NCBI GenBank assembly: GCA_028023455.1 | Contig: JAQFVV010006353.1 | Span: 1,922,001-1,986,000, forward strand | Source of the DNA: Epiperipatus broadwayi | Lineage: Eukaryota > Onychophora > Udeonychophora > Euonychophora > Peripatidae | DNA length: 64,000 nucleotides | Direction: 5' to 3' | Shown: positions 24,801-37,230 of the stretch, piece after piece | How the letters are laid out: each line of letters opens with the position of its first letter | Position numbering within the stretch: the first letter of the stretch is position 1 | Position numbers and translations under genes: made by a program | Notes under the pieces: model-generated | Seen by the model: only the letters and a program-made list of their open reading frames with translations | Database searches by the model: none | What the model was told of the DNA's origin: nothing

Positions 24801-26139
24801 TAATATTACAAAGTTATATCAATCTATACATTAGTTGATATTTAGTTAATGCTAATAATAAATGTAATACATAATAATTACATTATAATAGAAATAGCTA
24901 TAATACTTAAATGGAGTAGCATTTTAATTATTAAAGTTTGTTTATTTTACATGTGCTACATAAGTGATATTTTACATAAAAGCCTTCTATTGTACTAAGT
25001 GATTATAAATGATATTTAGTAAAATATAAGTTCATAAACTTAATTAAATTTTACTGATAAAACATTTAAAAAATGTATGGATTATTTATTTTGGATTATG
25101 GAAATCATAACAATGTAAGAATCTTGTATTATTATTATTTTTCTTATTTTTATTTTTCTTGATTTCCACTTGTAATGTAAATAATGTATATAAGTTGTTT
25201 ATTAAAGTTGATGTAAATAAATTTGTTTAAGTTGTTTTAAAAGTGTGTCGAATTCATTATTTTGCACCACAGCATTTGACAACAGATAATTTGAATAAAA
25301 CATAATATTTGCACAATATGAATTAAATTATTATTATTTTTTTTAAAAAAAGAAATACAGTATTTTCTTAATATAATTTATAAAAATTCATTGACATTAA
25401 CATATTATGTTATAATGGTCACGAAATAGTTATAATGCACAATATAAGAGTATAATATTATTTATTGCCACATATTATTAAATTATAAGATTTTATTATA
25501 TTCTCAATTAAGATACTATATGAAGATGAAAGACATGTAGATGATTTACTTGTTTTCTTAATGATTAGTAGTATAATAAAATAGATAAGGTTAACTTATA
25601 CACTGAAGATTATTATTATTAGTTATTTATTAGTATTATAAGTTAGGTGTAGTTAGGTTTGATATTAAATCCCTTATCATGCCTATCTGCAAGAAGTATT
25701 ATTACTTTAAGATAATTAAAAGAACCTGAGATTATTTAGTTATATTTCTTTGATAAAAAGATTGAGATTTATTTATTATTATTATTGAAGTTAGTTAATT
25801 TTTATAAAAGACATAGGAGTGCTATAGATGTATTAGTGAGATAATAAAGAGGTAATAGTATTCTTATGCCATTGAGATAATATCTTAGAAGATATGGCCT
25901 CAATGTAAATTCAATTACCACTTGTAACTTCACTTCATAGTCTCATGATTTAATAAATACTTATTTAATTAGTGCATGATTTTGAACCATATTAATTTCC
26001 TGTTAGTTATAATAAATCTGATAAGATATAGTATTATAAAAATATATTAATAATAGTTATACATATTTTAGCCGAGCATAACGATTTAATTGAGCTAGTC
26101 ATATTTTAAGTTATACTATATATTTCTGGAAGTGAGGGT

Positions 26140-26142
<3 letters not shown>
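21812..26142. other. 4.3-kb extremely AT-rich block without repeats of the local families
   Basis: Long runs of A/T with no open frame above about 60 codons, no inverted repeats and no copies of the repeats that fill the rest of the window. Near 25245-25285, GTGTGTCGAATTCATTATTT followed by GCACCACAGCATTTGACAAC resembles the junction of an LTR end and a primer-binding site, but no LTR partner or coding region was found. Confidence 0.5.
22781..22810 (+). promoter_or_regulatory. TATA-type promoter-like site of unknown target
   Basis: TTCCGGTATAAAAACCG followed ~25 bp later by TTCAATTGTTCAGGG. TATAAAA with a correctly spaced initiator-like TCA is seen, but no open frame follows and AT-rich DNA makes chance matches common. 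Confidence 0.25.

Positions 26143-26187
<45 letters not shown>
26143..26187. repeat. (AT)n microsatellite
   Basis: Perfect run abutting the foldback element at 26187. Confidence 0.95.
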
Positions 26188-26189
<2 letters not shown>

Positions 26190-26437
26190 CAATGGATGCC
26201 AGAAGGCTTGTGCATAAAATCCCCATCTAGTGCCTACTCATCCAATATCCCCAGACTAGTTTCTGACTTATGGACTTCATCAGTGAGAAGCCTTGGATCT
26301 GAGAGCACTGCACCTAGATCTAGTCTGGGGATATTGGATGAGTAGGCACTAGATGGGGATTTTATGCACAAGCCTTCTGGCATCCATTGATTACTCTAGC
26401 TTGCTATTGTGGCAATATATATAGTGAGTTTTGCCTG
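26187..26437. mobile_element. Foldback element, copy interrupted on the left by an AT microsatellite
   Basis: Inverted arms of about 78 bp (26187-26264 and 26318-26396), matching almost perfectly across GGCTTGTGCATAAAATCCCC and ATCCAATATCCCCAGACTAG. The right outer extension (TAGTGAGTTTTGCCTGTTTT) is present; the left one is replaced by (TA)n. Confidence 0.82.
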
Positions 26438-26504
26438 TTTTAACAACAGTTATACACAAGCATAAGAGTTGGTGGTCATGTGATAATTAGATGTGCATGT
26501 TGAA

Positions 26505-26770
26505 AGGTACTGTGTACTTGCAGCCCAATAAATAGTATGTATTCTCTTCTAGTCAATGTTTAACAACAAAATGTGAGCTATTATACATTATATATGTTGA
26601 ATGCAAGAGAGTCTTGAAATGGAATAGAGCATAATTCGTGGCATGACTGTATTGTGACCATTATATATAAATGGTTGAAAATGGCACATTTACTTGACAT
26701 TTTAAGAAATGAAATTTTTACTGAGTTTAATTCAATGTTAATAATCATTGTTTATATTATTACACATCAT
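26505..26770 (+). repeat. Longest copy of the dispersed 8.0/16.8-kb repeat
   Basis: Contains both the ACTTGCAG...TGTGAGCTATT part (also at 8050-8150) and the ATAAATGGTTGAAAATGGCA part (also at 16800-16940). No gene. Confidence 0.55.
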
Positions 26771-27579
26771 TCCAACAATGACCGAATTAAATCCAGTACT
26801 TTTGATTCTTATTTTTTTAAATTTTTATTATACATCACACCTGAAAATGAACTATTTTGTATGCTAATTGAGATATTTATTAGATTCATTTTCAAAGTAG
26901 GTAATGTTTGACTTAGTTTTCTGGTGTCTCTTAAATGTTCTTTCTATTCTCCTGTGGAACAAACAATTTTTGAATTACTTATTCAGTTGCTATTCTTTCT
27001 CAAAGTAATGTTTGAGTTGGTTTTCTGGTGCTTTTGAAGTGCTTCATTTTAATCTCCAAGGAGGGGTAAGTTTTGAGTGACTTCTTCAGTTTTTACTATT
27101 ATATATAATAATATTAGATGGTGTGATAGTCGGATTATTTGTCCACTATGATGTTTGATACACTTTCATCATGAATTCAATTTTTATGTTTAGATTAAGC
27201 CAAAGGATTAAAAATCTTCAGAAGAAATCTTGGCAAACTTTGACATGGTGAATTTTTAATACTAAATAAAAAAATTTTTTCTTTGACATTTTTTTTATTT
27301 TTCCATGTAATTTAGAACACTTTTTTTTTACTGACTGGAAAACCCTGTACAAATATAATCTGAATTTGATGTTATAATTTGTAAACATTATTGATTTTCC
27401 TAGCATCTTAATAAAAATTGAGAAACAAATAGAAATAGTTCCATTTCTATTCACTAGGCTGGTAGATGATAGATGATTAAATTTAATATAGGTAACACTA
27501 GGCAATTTCTGATTGGCTGTCTGAGAAACAATTGTAGGTGCATGTGAAAGACTAGCAACCTTTCAATTATCAGCTTCTA

Positions 27580-28690
27580 AAGTAATGAGATAAATACTGG
27601 GGAAAGAGAAGAGAAAGAATTTTTCTTGAGGAATGTAAAGTTAAATGCAGTGAATAGGTATAACTATTTGAGAATTGTCTTAAGTAGTCAGTGGAATTGC
27701 TTGGATGAATGGATGAAAAACTGATAAATGAAGCAAAGAAAAGAAAGGGATTGATAAAGAAATTAACAACATTATATATAACAAACATGATGTAGCTAGA
27801 ATTGTATGGAAGGGAGTAGCAGTAGCAGGGTTGAGGTGTTAATAAAGGGGTGTTAGATTATTTAGAAAAAAATACAGAGAAGTAGGAAGACATACATTAG
27901 ATGCAGATATGTGAATAACAAAAGAGGCATTAAGGAGAAATGGGATGGTCAAGTTTTTAAATGAGAGATGCAAAAAGCAAAATAAAAATGTTGGTAGATT
28001 GCAATTTATGGACAGTAAGAGAATAGCCAAAATAGTATTCAATTGGGTTATGAGTAAAGGACAATCATGGATGAGAAAGGTAGTATGGTACACAGAAGAT
28101 TTGGATAAATAATTTATGCCAGTATACTTATATAAAAGGTGGGATGATTGTATTAGGAGGATTGTTGAATATTATAGTGGCAAGGATTGGAATAAAAGAA
28201 TAAATGCATTAATAAAAACAGGGAGCTGGGGAGATGGAGAACTAGTCTGGAGAGTAAAAAAGAGTCTAAATATATGTAGAAGTAAACAGAATATTGAGTG
28301 TAACTTAATTTACATTAATAGCAAGGAAAGTAATCCATTGTTTAAGGCTTGAATAGAATCATTAGCAACAAGAGAATATAAACATATATGGAGAAATGTG
28401 GGTCATTTGATCAGCAAGTTATGTAAAGAAGGCATGGAAAATATTAAGCATCTGCTAAATGGTTACAAGCAGAAAGGGTACAAATAATGAAATTGTGGGA
28501 GAATAAATATAAAATAAGTGATTATATAGAAAGTGGGTTCTTGGTCTTTATGCTGGGTTTGAAAAAAAATAAGGGATCTAGATATAAAGGCCATGGAGTG
28601 GACAAAGATGATGTTGTGTAAATGGGATGAAACAGGATAGAGAAGAATATGGAAAAACTTAGGGTGGGAAATGGAAAGGGAAAGTAAGTT
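27580..28690 (+). pseudogene. Decayed non-LTR reverse-transcriptase C-terminal region
   Basis: The plus strand is purine-rich and reads as broken protein across frames: VNRYNYLRIVLSS (the thumb motif usually RYxYLG), a later stretch EALRRNGMVKFLNERC, MDSKRIAKIVFNWV with SWMRKVVW (resembling the GHVxRMDxxRxxKxV arm), and an open 78-codon stretch with KRWDDCIRRIVEYY and DWNKRI. This order matches the region after the palm in some non-LTR elements. Catalytic boxes are not visible. Stops are frequent. The assignment rests on pattern order rather than on any one strong motif. Confidence 0.45.
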
Positions 28691-29214
28691 GACTAATAGG
28701 TTCGTCTCCTGACTTTGATAAAAAAGTAGACATGTGACATCATATCCTAAAATTAATTTATATTGTAATATTTATTAATAAAATTCATTAAATGTATATA
28801 TTTATACTAATTTCAGAGCTTACACAAATGTTTGCTAATAAAATTAATTAAAAGATATAATTATACTAATTTTAGAAGCTACACCAAAATGTTTAATTCT
28901 TATAACCATAACTTGATTATATATTTTTTTGTACTGATAAGAATTTAATATCACTAGAAAATTCTTCTATATTAGTTATAAAAAGCATTTATTTTTTACA
29001 TAAAATAAAATTAAATATATTTCAATAATTGATTAAAATTTTATCCACATAAATAAAATATTTTTGTAATAATAATAATACAACGTTCATTTCATTTTAT
29101 TTTCAGATTCTAATCTTTTATAAAATAAATGTTGCAAATAATACCAATAAATAACTAAGCTTTTAAAATTTCTCTAAGAGTAAACAGAACTTCCAAAGAC
29201 AAATTGAATGATTC

Positions 29215-29655
29215 TTAAACAAAGTATGGAGAAATGTATATTAAGAGTAACAAAAAGGATCAAAAGTGAAATATATGTATGAGAGAACAAACAAGCATCA
29301 CTAACATTATTGAAAAAATTAAATGGCCGAAATGGAATTGGACTGAACAAAGTACTAGAACAGGTAATAGATGGATAGTTCAAATTTTAAATTGGAACCC
29401 AAGATATTGTAAAAGACCTAAAAAAATATCACATGTAAGATGGATGGATAAAATAAGAAAGTTTGCTGTGTGATATGGAGAGATGCCAATGATCAAAAAG
29501 AAATTGGACTAAACTTTGAGAAATATTCATCCTGTAGTGAACCAATAATGATTAAAATGATATTGATGATGTGTGATATGAAGAGATGCCAAGGATCAAA
29601 AAGAAACTGGACTGAACTTGGAGAAATCTTCATCCTGCAGTGGACCAGTAAGGGC
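29215..29655 (+). pseudogene. RTE-type 3'-end relic with a duplicated terminus
   Basis: Plus-strand relative of the 18-kb RTE C terminus. A MEKCILRVTKRIK-like start is followed by REQTSITNIIEKIKWPKW, GNRWIVQILNWNPR, KRPKKISHVRWMDKIRK. The last ~75 bp (from GTGATATGGAGAGATGCCAA, 29470-29545) is repeated at 29575-29650 with small differences, ending ATCTTCATCCTGCAGTGGACC. It is more diverged than the 43.4-kb copy and has internal stops, so it is older. Confidence 0.75.
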
Positions 29656-31857
29656 TAAAATAATATATATATTGTAACCATTTGATTAGTTATCCATGGT
29701 AAGAATGGTATATAAAATGTAAATTATACCTCCAAAATTTTAAATTTATAATTTAGATAATAGTAATGCTATAAACTTGGGTATAAGAGTAATAAATAAC
29801 AACAATACATAAAGATTAAAAAGAGAATTCTGTAGGATTTAATAATTGTTGTTATTTATAATCATTTATAAGATAATCCACTATATAATCTTAATACAAT
29901 AGATGCAAATATAAAGAAACATTGTTACTTATCAATTTGACTTCAATTTATTTTCATGCAATGTTCCTTTAAAAACTAAAGATTTAAAATTGTAGTTAAT
30001 GAAAGAATGAACAATTATCTACCACAAGATAAGAATTTATTTTAAAATTATTGTAATTGTAATATCTTGTAAACAAAAATATTTTTTCTTAAACTTTGTA
30101 TTTAAATCCAATTAATAATATCATATATTAAAAATATAATTGGAATTGGAACTGTAGTTTTTAATAAATGATTTAAATTAATCTCATTTGTAAAATATTT
30201 ATTGATTTTAATATTTCAAATAGAAACAGAAAAACATTTTGTTTAAAAGTTACAATAGTTGATTTGGGAGATTGACCAATGAGAGTTAAGTAAATAGTTT
30301 TCTAACATCAATTTATCCCAGGTTATTAAGAAAATAAAACACAGCAGATGATCGGAGAGAGAAGTTTCAAAAAAACTGATAAAGTAGATAGCAGTGTTGA
30401 TTTTTGTTTTCTCTGTAAAAAACAATTATAAAACTTAAAAATATTTAAAGTTTTAAGCAGAAAAAAATCATATTCACAAAGCTATCTAAGGATATGAAAT
30501 ATTTTTAAAGTAATTATTAATAATATGGATTGAATAAATTAATCTTCATTATGACCTGGTTACCAATTCTGATTGTCTACTTCTAGCCAAGATAATACCA
30601 CAAAGGAATTTAAAATATCCAAGTTGTTACTTTAATTTTTGCTAGGATAGCCATGAGAAAGGAAACACAATTGCAGTGCTTCAGAGAGAAACTTAACTGC
30701 ATCCATGTAAGAAAACATTCATTTGTCTATTCTAAATTAAGGGTTTTTATTAATCATAGATTAAATGTGAAAAACATTAAAAAATTCATAGAAATAAATT
30801 TTTAAAGCTAATAGAAATATCTTATAGAATGTTAAGGATAATTAATTAGTCATGAGTGTTGAATGTAAGAAAAGCTAATCTTCGTTTGAAATTAAACAGT
30901 TGATATGTAAGAAATAATTTGCAAAATTTGAAGAAAATATTTATCTTATATTTAATAATAATAATAAAAAAGATAAATAAAACTTAAATTAAGATTTCTT
31001 ATGTTTAAATAGAAGAAGAACTTTTACTATAGCATTTTAAGAACTGAATATTAAAATGGGAAAGATAATTAAAAAAAAAATTATGTAAGTTTTGAAAGGT
31101 AGATGATAGTCACAAAGATAATGTATTACAAGCTAGAAAATTAAATGAATTTATCCAATATGTGTTTAAAATTTTACAAGACTAATGAATAACAGAAAAT
31201 AGGAGAAATCAGAAAGTAAACTTATTGATGACTTATTTGAACATGTTTAGAAGTTTGCATAGCATGGGGGAATAAAGTGGAGATTTGTTTAGAATATTCA
31301 TCGAAGTTTTCATGGTGGATTTTGAAAATCAGGATTATATGCAATGCAACTTGGAAACTAGCTAGGAAGGATGCATTCAATTTAAAATTTTGTCCCATCA
31401 TTTGTGCTTGTTGTTTGATGTTTTGTTTAACTATACATGTCTTTTAGCAATATGAAGAGAGAAGAAACACAAACACATGAAGAATAGTAAATATTTACAG
31501 GGTAAACATTGATTGTAATATTAAAATAGAAAACTGGAAATAGGTTTGAAAAACAAAAGATTTTAATATTAAATTTATCATTAATATTTTTCTTGTTTAA
31601 AATGAAATATAAATACAAGGTATTTGTCAAAGTGACAATTTAAAGAATTTATGTTTGCAATTTGGTATATAATGTTAAAGGTTATACTTAAATATAGGAA
31701 AAGAGAAATTATGAGTTATAATGTGAAAATGCGTGTGTGAGGAACATAATGTTAACTGTATATTTTGACTAGTATATACATTATCTGAAAGGAATGACAA
31801 ACTTATAAAATATAATTATAAATATTAATTCTTATTAAGGGCAATGTCAGCATGTAA

Positions 31858-32664
31858 TACTTATATAAAGCTAAAGCTTTAGTACATGCGCATTGAGTGC
31901 TTAATTTTAGCAAGAGAGACCTCTACAAATCATAATACAAGATTTGACGTTATAAAGATAAGAGGAACCTCTTATCTCTAACCTATTTTTCTTAATTATA
32001 TAGGCAAATCTAAATCATTTTGATTTGGAAGCATGAAGCTAATAAATTCTTCACTGATTAAGTCCACTATTTCTATTAAACATTAACATTTGCGAAATCT
32101 TTTGATTTACAATGAGTCAATATTCAGATATTAAATTTAGAAATATTTTGAATCAATTTAAAGTTATAAATATTAGTTAAGAAAAATAGGTTAGAGATAA
32201 GAGGGTCCCTCTTATCTTTATAAAGTCGAATCTCGTGTTATGATTTGTAGAGGTCTCTCTTGTTAAAATTAAGCACCCAAGGCGCATGTACTAAAGTTTT
32301 AGCTTTATATAAGTATTACGTGCTGACATTGTGCTTAATAAGAATTAATATTTATAACTTTAAATTGATTCAAAATATTTCTAAATTTAATATCTGAATA
32401 TTGACTCATTGTAAATCGAAAGATTTCGTGAATGTTAATGTTTAATAGAAATAGTGGACTTAATCAATGAAGAATTTATTAGCTTCACGCTCCCAAATCA
32501 AAATGCTTTAGATTTGCCTATATAATTAAGAAAAATAGGTTAGAGATAAGAGGGTCCCTCTTATCTTTATAAAGTCAAATCTTGTGTTATGATTTGTAGA
32601 GGTCTCTCTTGCTAAAAATTAAGCACTCAAGGCACATGTACTAAGGCTTTAGCTTTATATAAAA
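31858..32664. mobile_element. Long foldback element with ~310-bp arms
   Basis: The left arm (31858-32170) is the near-exact reverse complement of the right arm (about 32342-32664). Both start at TTATATAAAGCTAAAGC and include AAGAGAGACCTCTACAAATC, a GGGTCCCTCTTATCT-type box and TTGATTTACAATGAGTCAA. Between the arms, 32175-32340 carries a third, partial copy of the outer third of an arm, so the structure is nested. No open frame. It behaves like a non-autonomous foldback DNA element or MITE. Superfamily not identified. Confidence 0.85.
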
Positions 32665-35600
32665 TATAATGTATTTATGAAAGTAAGAAAGAATGAATGT
32701 TGATCTAAGACAATATCATGATTTCATTTGTTATAAAGAAGAAAAAAATATCCTATTGATAATAATAATTGAAATAGATTATTTGTTGTGTAACATGATC
32801 GTAGATATGGATGGAAAATTATCACATGGGGAAGATTATATTAAGTTGTTAGTCTAGAATTAGTAGAGTAATAGATGCCAAATACACAATCGAGGAAGAT
32901 GAGTTAAAATTCCAGGATAGGATAAAATATCATCCTGAGGAACTGAGGAATAATTAAGTGGGAGTAATCTGTCTGATACCCATATATTTATTGCAAAGAG
33001 ATGGGAGGGTTTCCTACAAAGAAATGAGGATAGTATATACTGTAAGTGCTCAGAGAAGAACCAGGGTAAAGTGGGGTTCAATCATTAAGAAAATGACTGC
33101 CTGGCAAAATATGACACCTCATATTTAAAATAAACCTCCATCCTTTTTATTCAGATATATTATTGAATATAGTATTTAATAAAATCACTTTCTCATTGAT
33201 AAAGTTTTAGGTAAATAATAATATAGGAGGTATCACAGATAGCTGAAATATTTAAACGATTTTATAATTTTTTCCTAAATCTTGATAGATTTACTTGAAG
33301 GTAAAAACCATGTGCAAAACAAATATTTTATGTTTGAATAGTAATTTGAATAAATTACTGGATGAGTAAAAATAACTGAGATCAAAGAACACCATAAAAT
33401 ATAAGTGATAGGTAGAATGGAGGCATAAATGAGTTGTATGATATGGAAAGAGTTCTTAGCTACGTATTCATTTTAATTACATTATGAATATTGTTTTATA
33501 TATTTTTTTATTACAATAAAAATAATGGTTTTGATGATTAAATTATAGTTAATATTTTATGTCAAGTTTGGTAGTATGAAATAAGATTTAAATAGTCCAA
33601 TTTTCGGATGATATTGAGAAGTATAAATATCAGGTAGTAAGGAAAAGAACTAAGAAGACGGCCACCAGATAACTCATAAATGATGCAAAGAGACCAGTTC
33701 AATATGAACGCATACCTGATAATCAAATAATAAACTTATACTTTTAAAAAGAACTAGATACTAACTACGGGAGGGGTTGATTTTATGTAATATCCATTAT
33801 ATACTTGTAAAAATATGTAAATATTTTGCCATCAATATAAAACAGTTTAATGCTTATTTTTTTATTGTTAATGAAGTATTTAACGTTATATGCATAATTG
33901 ATTTAAACTTTATCATAGTAATTTTATTTAGTCTGGGAGTCATTTCCATCACACAATCATATCAATAAAGCACATTATCTACATAAAATTATACATACCA
34001 AATTATGATTACACGCTTTGTTTGAAAAGCTATGCTTAAGAGTTTATAATTAATGGATTAACTATCAATTGTGTTGAATTATAACTATGTTAAAGAAAGC
34101 TTATGGTACTTCATATTTTTATTAGATGCAAAAGAATTTTGAAGAGCCATATGAAAGATACTATTAAATATTACAAAATGGAAAGCATATAATACAAATT
34201 GGCAATTTGTTTGAGAGTCACATTCTAATTTTGTAACTTAAGTTGAAATATATGTTATATCATAATTTAAAAGTATTACATAATTTCAGAGTACAAATTA
34301 CTAAACAAATATATTTTAAGGTTTATAATTCTGAAGGAGTTAATTACAGTGGGTGAATGCTAACTAAGAGATGTATTTCATTGAATTAGACTTGGTAGAT
34401 AATAATGGTGTGATGAAGCTTTGATTATAAGAAAATAAATATTCTAGAGTAATTATTGTTAATGTAAGTATGAGAATAAATCTTAGGAAAAGTAGATTAA
34501 ATTATTTAAGGGAAGGTAATGAGTAGATAATCAATGTTAATTTCCAGATCTTATTATTATAGTTGGATTAAGTTTCCAATAGAAGGTTAATCAAGGTTTG
34601 TAATAGTATGTTTTTATTAAATGGTTGGATCCCAGTACAATCCCTCTTGTGATTCAATTATTTAATTATCAATTTAATTGGTATACAGGATTTTAGAATA
34701 GAATACTTATGATCCCTGAGGTAGCCATAGGACAGCATCAATTATTTTAAGTTAATGTAATTTGGTTAATGTTTTTATTTTTAGGATTCTTAAATTGTAG
34801 AAGAGTAGTTATTTTATTATTTAAATGAAATATTATGCTAGTTATTGCTTGTTGTGGGAGATTCCCAGTGATTGTAATAGGGTAGTAGCAGGAGAACTGT
34901 CACAATAGCATTGCCATCGTGGAGTTTATTTTATATACTTTTCAATGTTAAAACCACTCTCTTGTAATCATTCCTAACATCTATCTTATGTTTTAATATT
35001 TAGCAAGTTTCAAGCCCCATAAAGAGTTCAAGTGTGCTGCTGAGGAATTTTAATGGGTAATGAATGACTTACCAAGGAAGGCTGATTCGAAGAAAGATAC
35101 TGTATTCATAACAGACATTATTGCTAAACACATGGACATTAATCAAGATGAACTAAGGAACATTTTGATTTATTATATATATTTTTGTATTTGTTTGTAA
35201 AAATTCTAGTTTTTGTTTTATCTCCATACATGATAGCTTAAACATGCCTAGAACTTGGAAGAGTCCACTATGCTTGAAAGCAAGAAAAGGGGGAAAAATT
35301 ATTAAGTTAGACAAAATATTTTTTTATGTTAAATAAAGTTTAGGGCAGCTTTCTCTCCATAGTGACTTGGAATTTGATCATCATCATCATCATAATATGG
35401 AATGAGTTAAGATTTTTGATACTATTCCATATTAAGCACATTCACTACTACAGGACAGAGTTTGTGTTATTTTTTTATTATTGTTAACTAGCAATTGTTT
35501 ATCTTTATTTTTTGGTATAAATGACTAATCTTCTGGTGCAGATGCTCTTTCCTATTAACTTTAGTAAATTATACATAGAAGGGAGTCCCCAAAGAGGATG

Positions 35601-36863
35601 GAACAACAATCACTGGAATTGGACAACAAGGCTATTGTGAATATACTTGTATAAAATTATAAATTAGTTAGCTAACTTCACAGTCAATTTAATAAATGAT
35701 ATTTTTAATCTGATTTGTAAATAGTTAGTGCCTTGCAATGTATTTCTACCATGGGTAAAAGTTGGAATAGTGAATATATTAATCATTGATATGGTAGAAA
35801 TATATTCTTGACACATACAATTATAATCTTTTTATCATGTTAAAGAGTTTTGAATTTTTATTTTGTTATTCAACAAACATTGTTAATTTGTTTTTTTTAT
35901 ATTAAAATGGTTTCTAGTTTATCCAAATTATTTATACATTCACTCATCAACTTATAACCAGATATATGGATATATATATACCCCCACACACATTTCATTC
36001 TTATATAATATAGTAATATGTTTGGATGGATCTTTAAAACAATTGGAACCTGTATAGAAGTGCAGTAGTTTCTATCTAGTGTAATTCACCCCTGAAGAAA
36101 GCCAAAGGCAAATTTTCCCCTGAGTTTGAATACTGAGGCATAATAAAATCCGAAAGAGGGGTGAGGTATGAATGAACTAGCCCAAATTGTATCTAAATTT
36201 AATGTGTAAACTTAGAGCTAGCCCATTGAAGGTAGATACGATCATAGGTTAGGTACTTCATCGCATCAGGCACAGCATCCTACCCAAAGACCCTAGGTCT
36301 GACCATAGTGAGATGCACTCCCCCTCTTCTGGTAGAAAACCTGGATTGTTACACTAGTTATGAGTAGTTTATTCATTGATAAGTGAACTTTATCTGAAAC
36401 CTGAAGAACTTATTTTTCTTACAAGCATGATTCTAAAAATTAATTTAAAAAACAAGTATTTTATGACTTATTTTCTTCTCAATTAGAGAATGATCCCATG
36501 TTCAAGAGCTATGCTTCCAGGCCAAGCAAATAATGGAAAATTTAACAGTTATAAATAGATTTAGAAGTGTTTTTCAGATAGTTGACTCATAGCAGATCTA
36601 GTTGGCCATCTAATGTCAGCCAGTAAATGGCTATTTACTTTCTATAGTTAGAGATATTAAGATACTGGATTAGTCTGGCTTGGATTTGATTGTAAAAAGC
36701 AATTGCAATTGTAATTCATAGCCTTGATTATGAATTGGTTTGGGTGCATGTGTTTGTATTATATTTCTACAATTGCTAAACGTACTACTTATTTAACTTT
36801 AACACAGCAGCATAAGATAACAAAACATTTTAATACCAGGCCTTAAATTATGATCTAATTTGC
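32665..36863. other. Intronic AT-rich DNA, one coding-like scrap
   Basis: No clear repeat family. At 35006-35185 the plus strand reads HKEFKCAAEEF, a stop, then MNDLPRKADSKKDTVFITD and IIAKHMDINQDELRNIL, which looks protein-like but is short and unrecognised. 36080-36350 is less AT-rich and may be an undescribed repeat. Confidence 0.45.
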
Positions 36864-37029
36864 CCCCCCCCCCCAGCCAAAATGTTTAATTGCAACATCT
36901 TAGATGTAATTAAAGAAATAAAAAAAAAAATAAATAAATATGACATAATCTATATCATAAAAGCAATTCCGATAATTAATTGCAGAAAACTTTTAAATAA
37001 ACAAATAAAAGTGCACTCTAACCACTCAC

Positions 37030-37230
37030 TTTCAAGCTGCACGATGTGTTTCAGCTCCATCGGCTCTTTTGTGCTAATTTGACAGATATAAGTCCCAGCA
37101 TCTTCAGGTTGAATTGAAGTGATGTTTAAATGCAAGTTCGGAAGAAGTTGGAGCCTATCATTATGGGTTATCCGCAAACGGGATGCTGTTAGCACCGATG
37201 TTTCTTTTTTCCACAACAATACATATGCGT
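37030..37230 (-). CDS. Internal exon: second half of Ig domain 1, klingon/lachesin-like cell-adhesion protein
   Basis: Exon of 201 nt. On the minus strand it is preceded by an acceptor ending TCTATTATAG and followed by a strong donor, A|GTGAGT. It enters and leaves in phase 1. The translation contains the Ig-fold core tryptophan in YVLLWKK, then VLTAS, the NDRLQLLP strand region, LHLNITSIQPEDAG and the F-strand signature DAGTYICQIST, closing with HIVQLE. The second Ig cysteine is the C of YICQI; the first must lie in the preceding exon, which I could not find. W...VLTA plus DAGxYxCQI followed by a PP-containing linker is typical of the invertebrate Klingon/Lachesin/DIP/Dpr group of GPI-anchored or membrane-attached neuronal adhesion molecules. 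The exact subfamily is inferred. The leucine codons read as TTG are internal residues, not a start. Partner exon: 15110-15243. Confidence 0.85.

Larger units (their letters stand above)
15244..37029 (-). other. Large intron between the Ig1 and Ig2 exons
   Basis: The two exons are joined by compatible phases (1 to 1) and a continuous Ig1-linker-Ig2 reading, so the 21.8 kb between them is inferred to be one intron. It starts GTGAGT and ends TTTTAG in gene sense. It holds the long RTE element, three foldback elements, several reverse-transcriptase relics and an extremely AT-rich block. A small skipped exon inside it cannot be excluded. A transcript spanning both exons would settle it. Confidence 0.7.

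Noticed and set aside
25245-25285. LTR end plus primer-binding site
   Set aside because: Only a loose resemblance; no matching second LTR, no gag or pol, and no polypurine tract were found.
27570-28093. Two minus-strand frames of 72 and 84 codons rich in Phe, Leu and Ser
   Set aside because: They are shadows of the purine-rich plus strand, where decayed reverse-transcriptase motifs are found.
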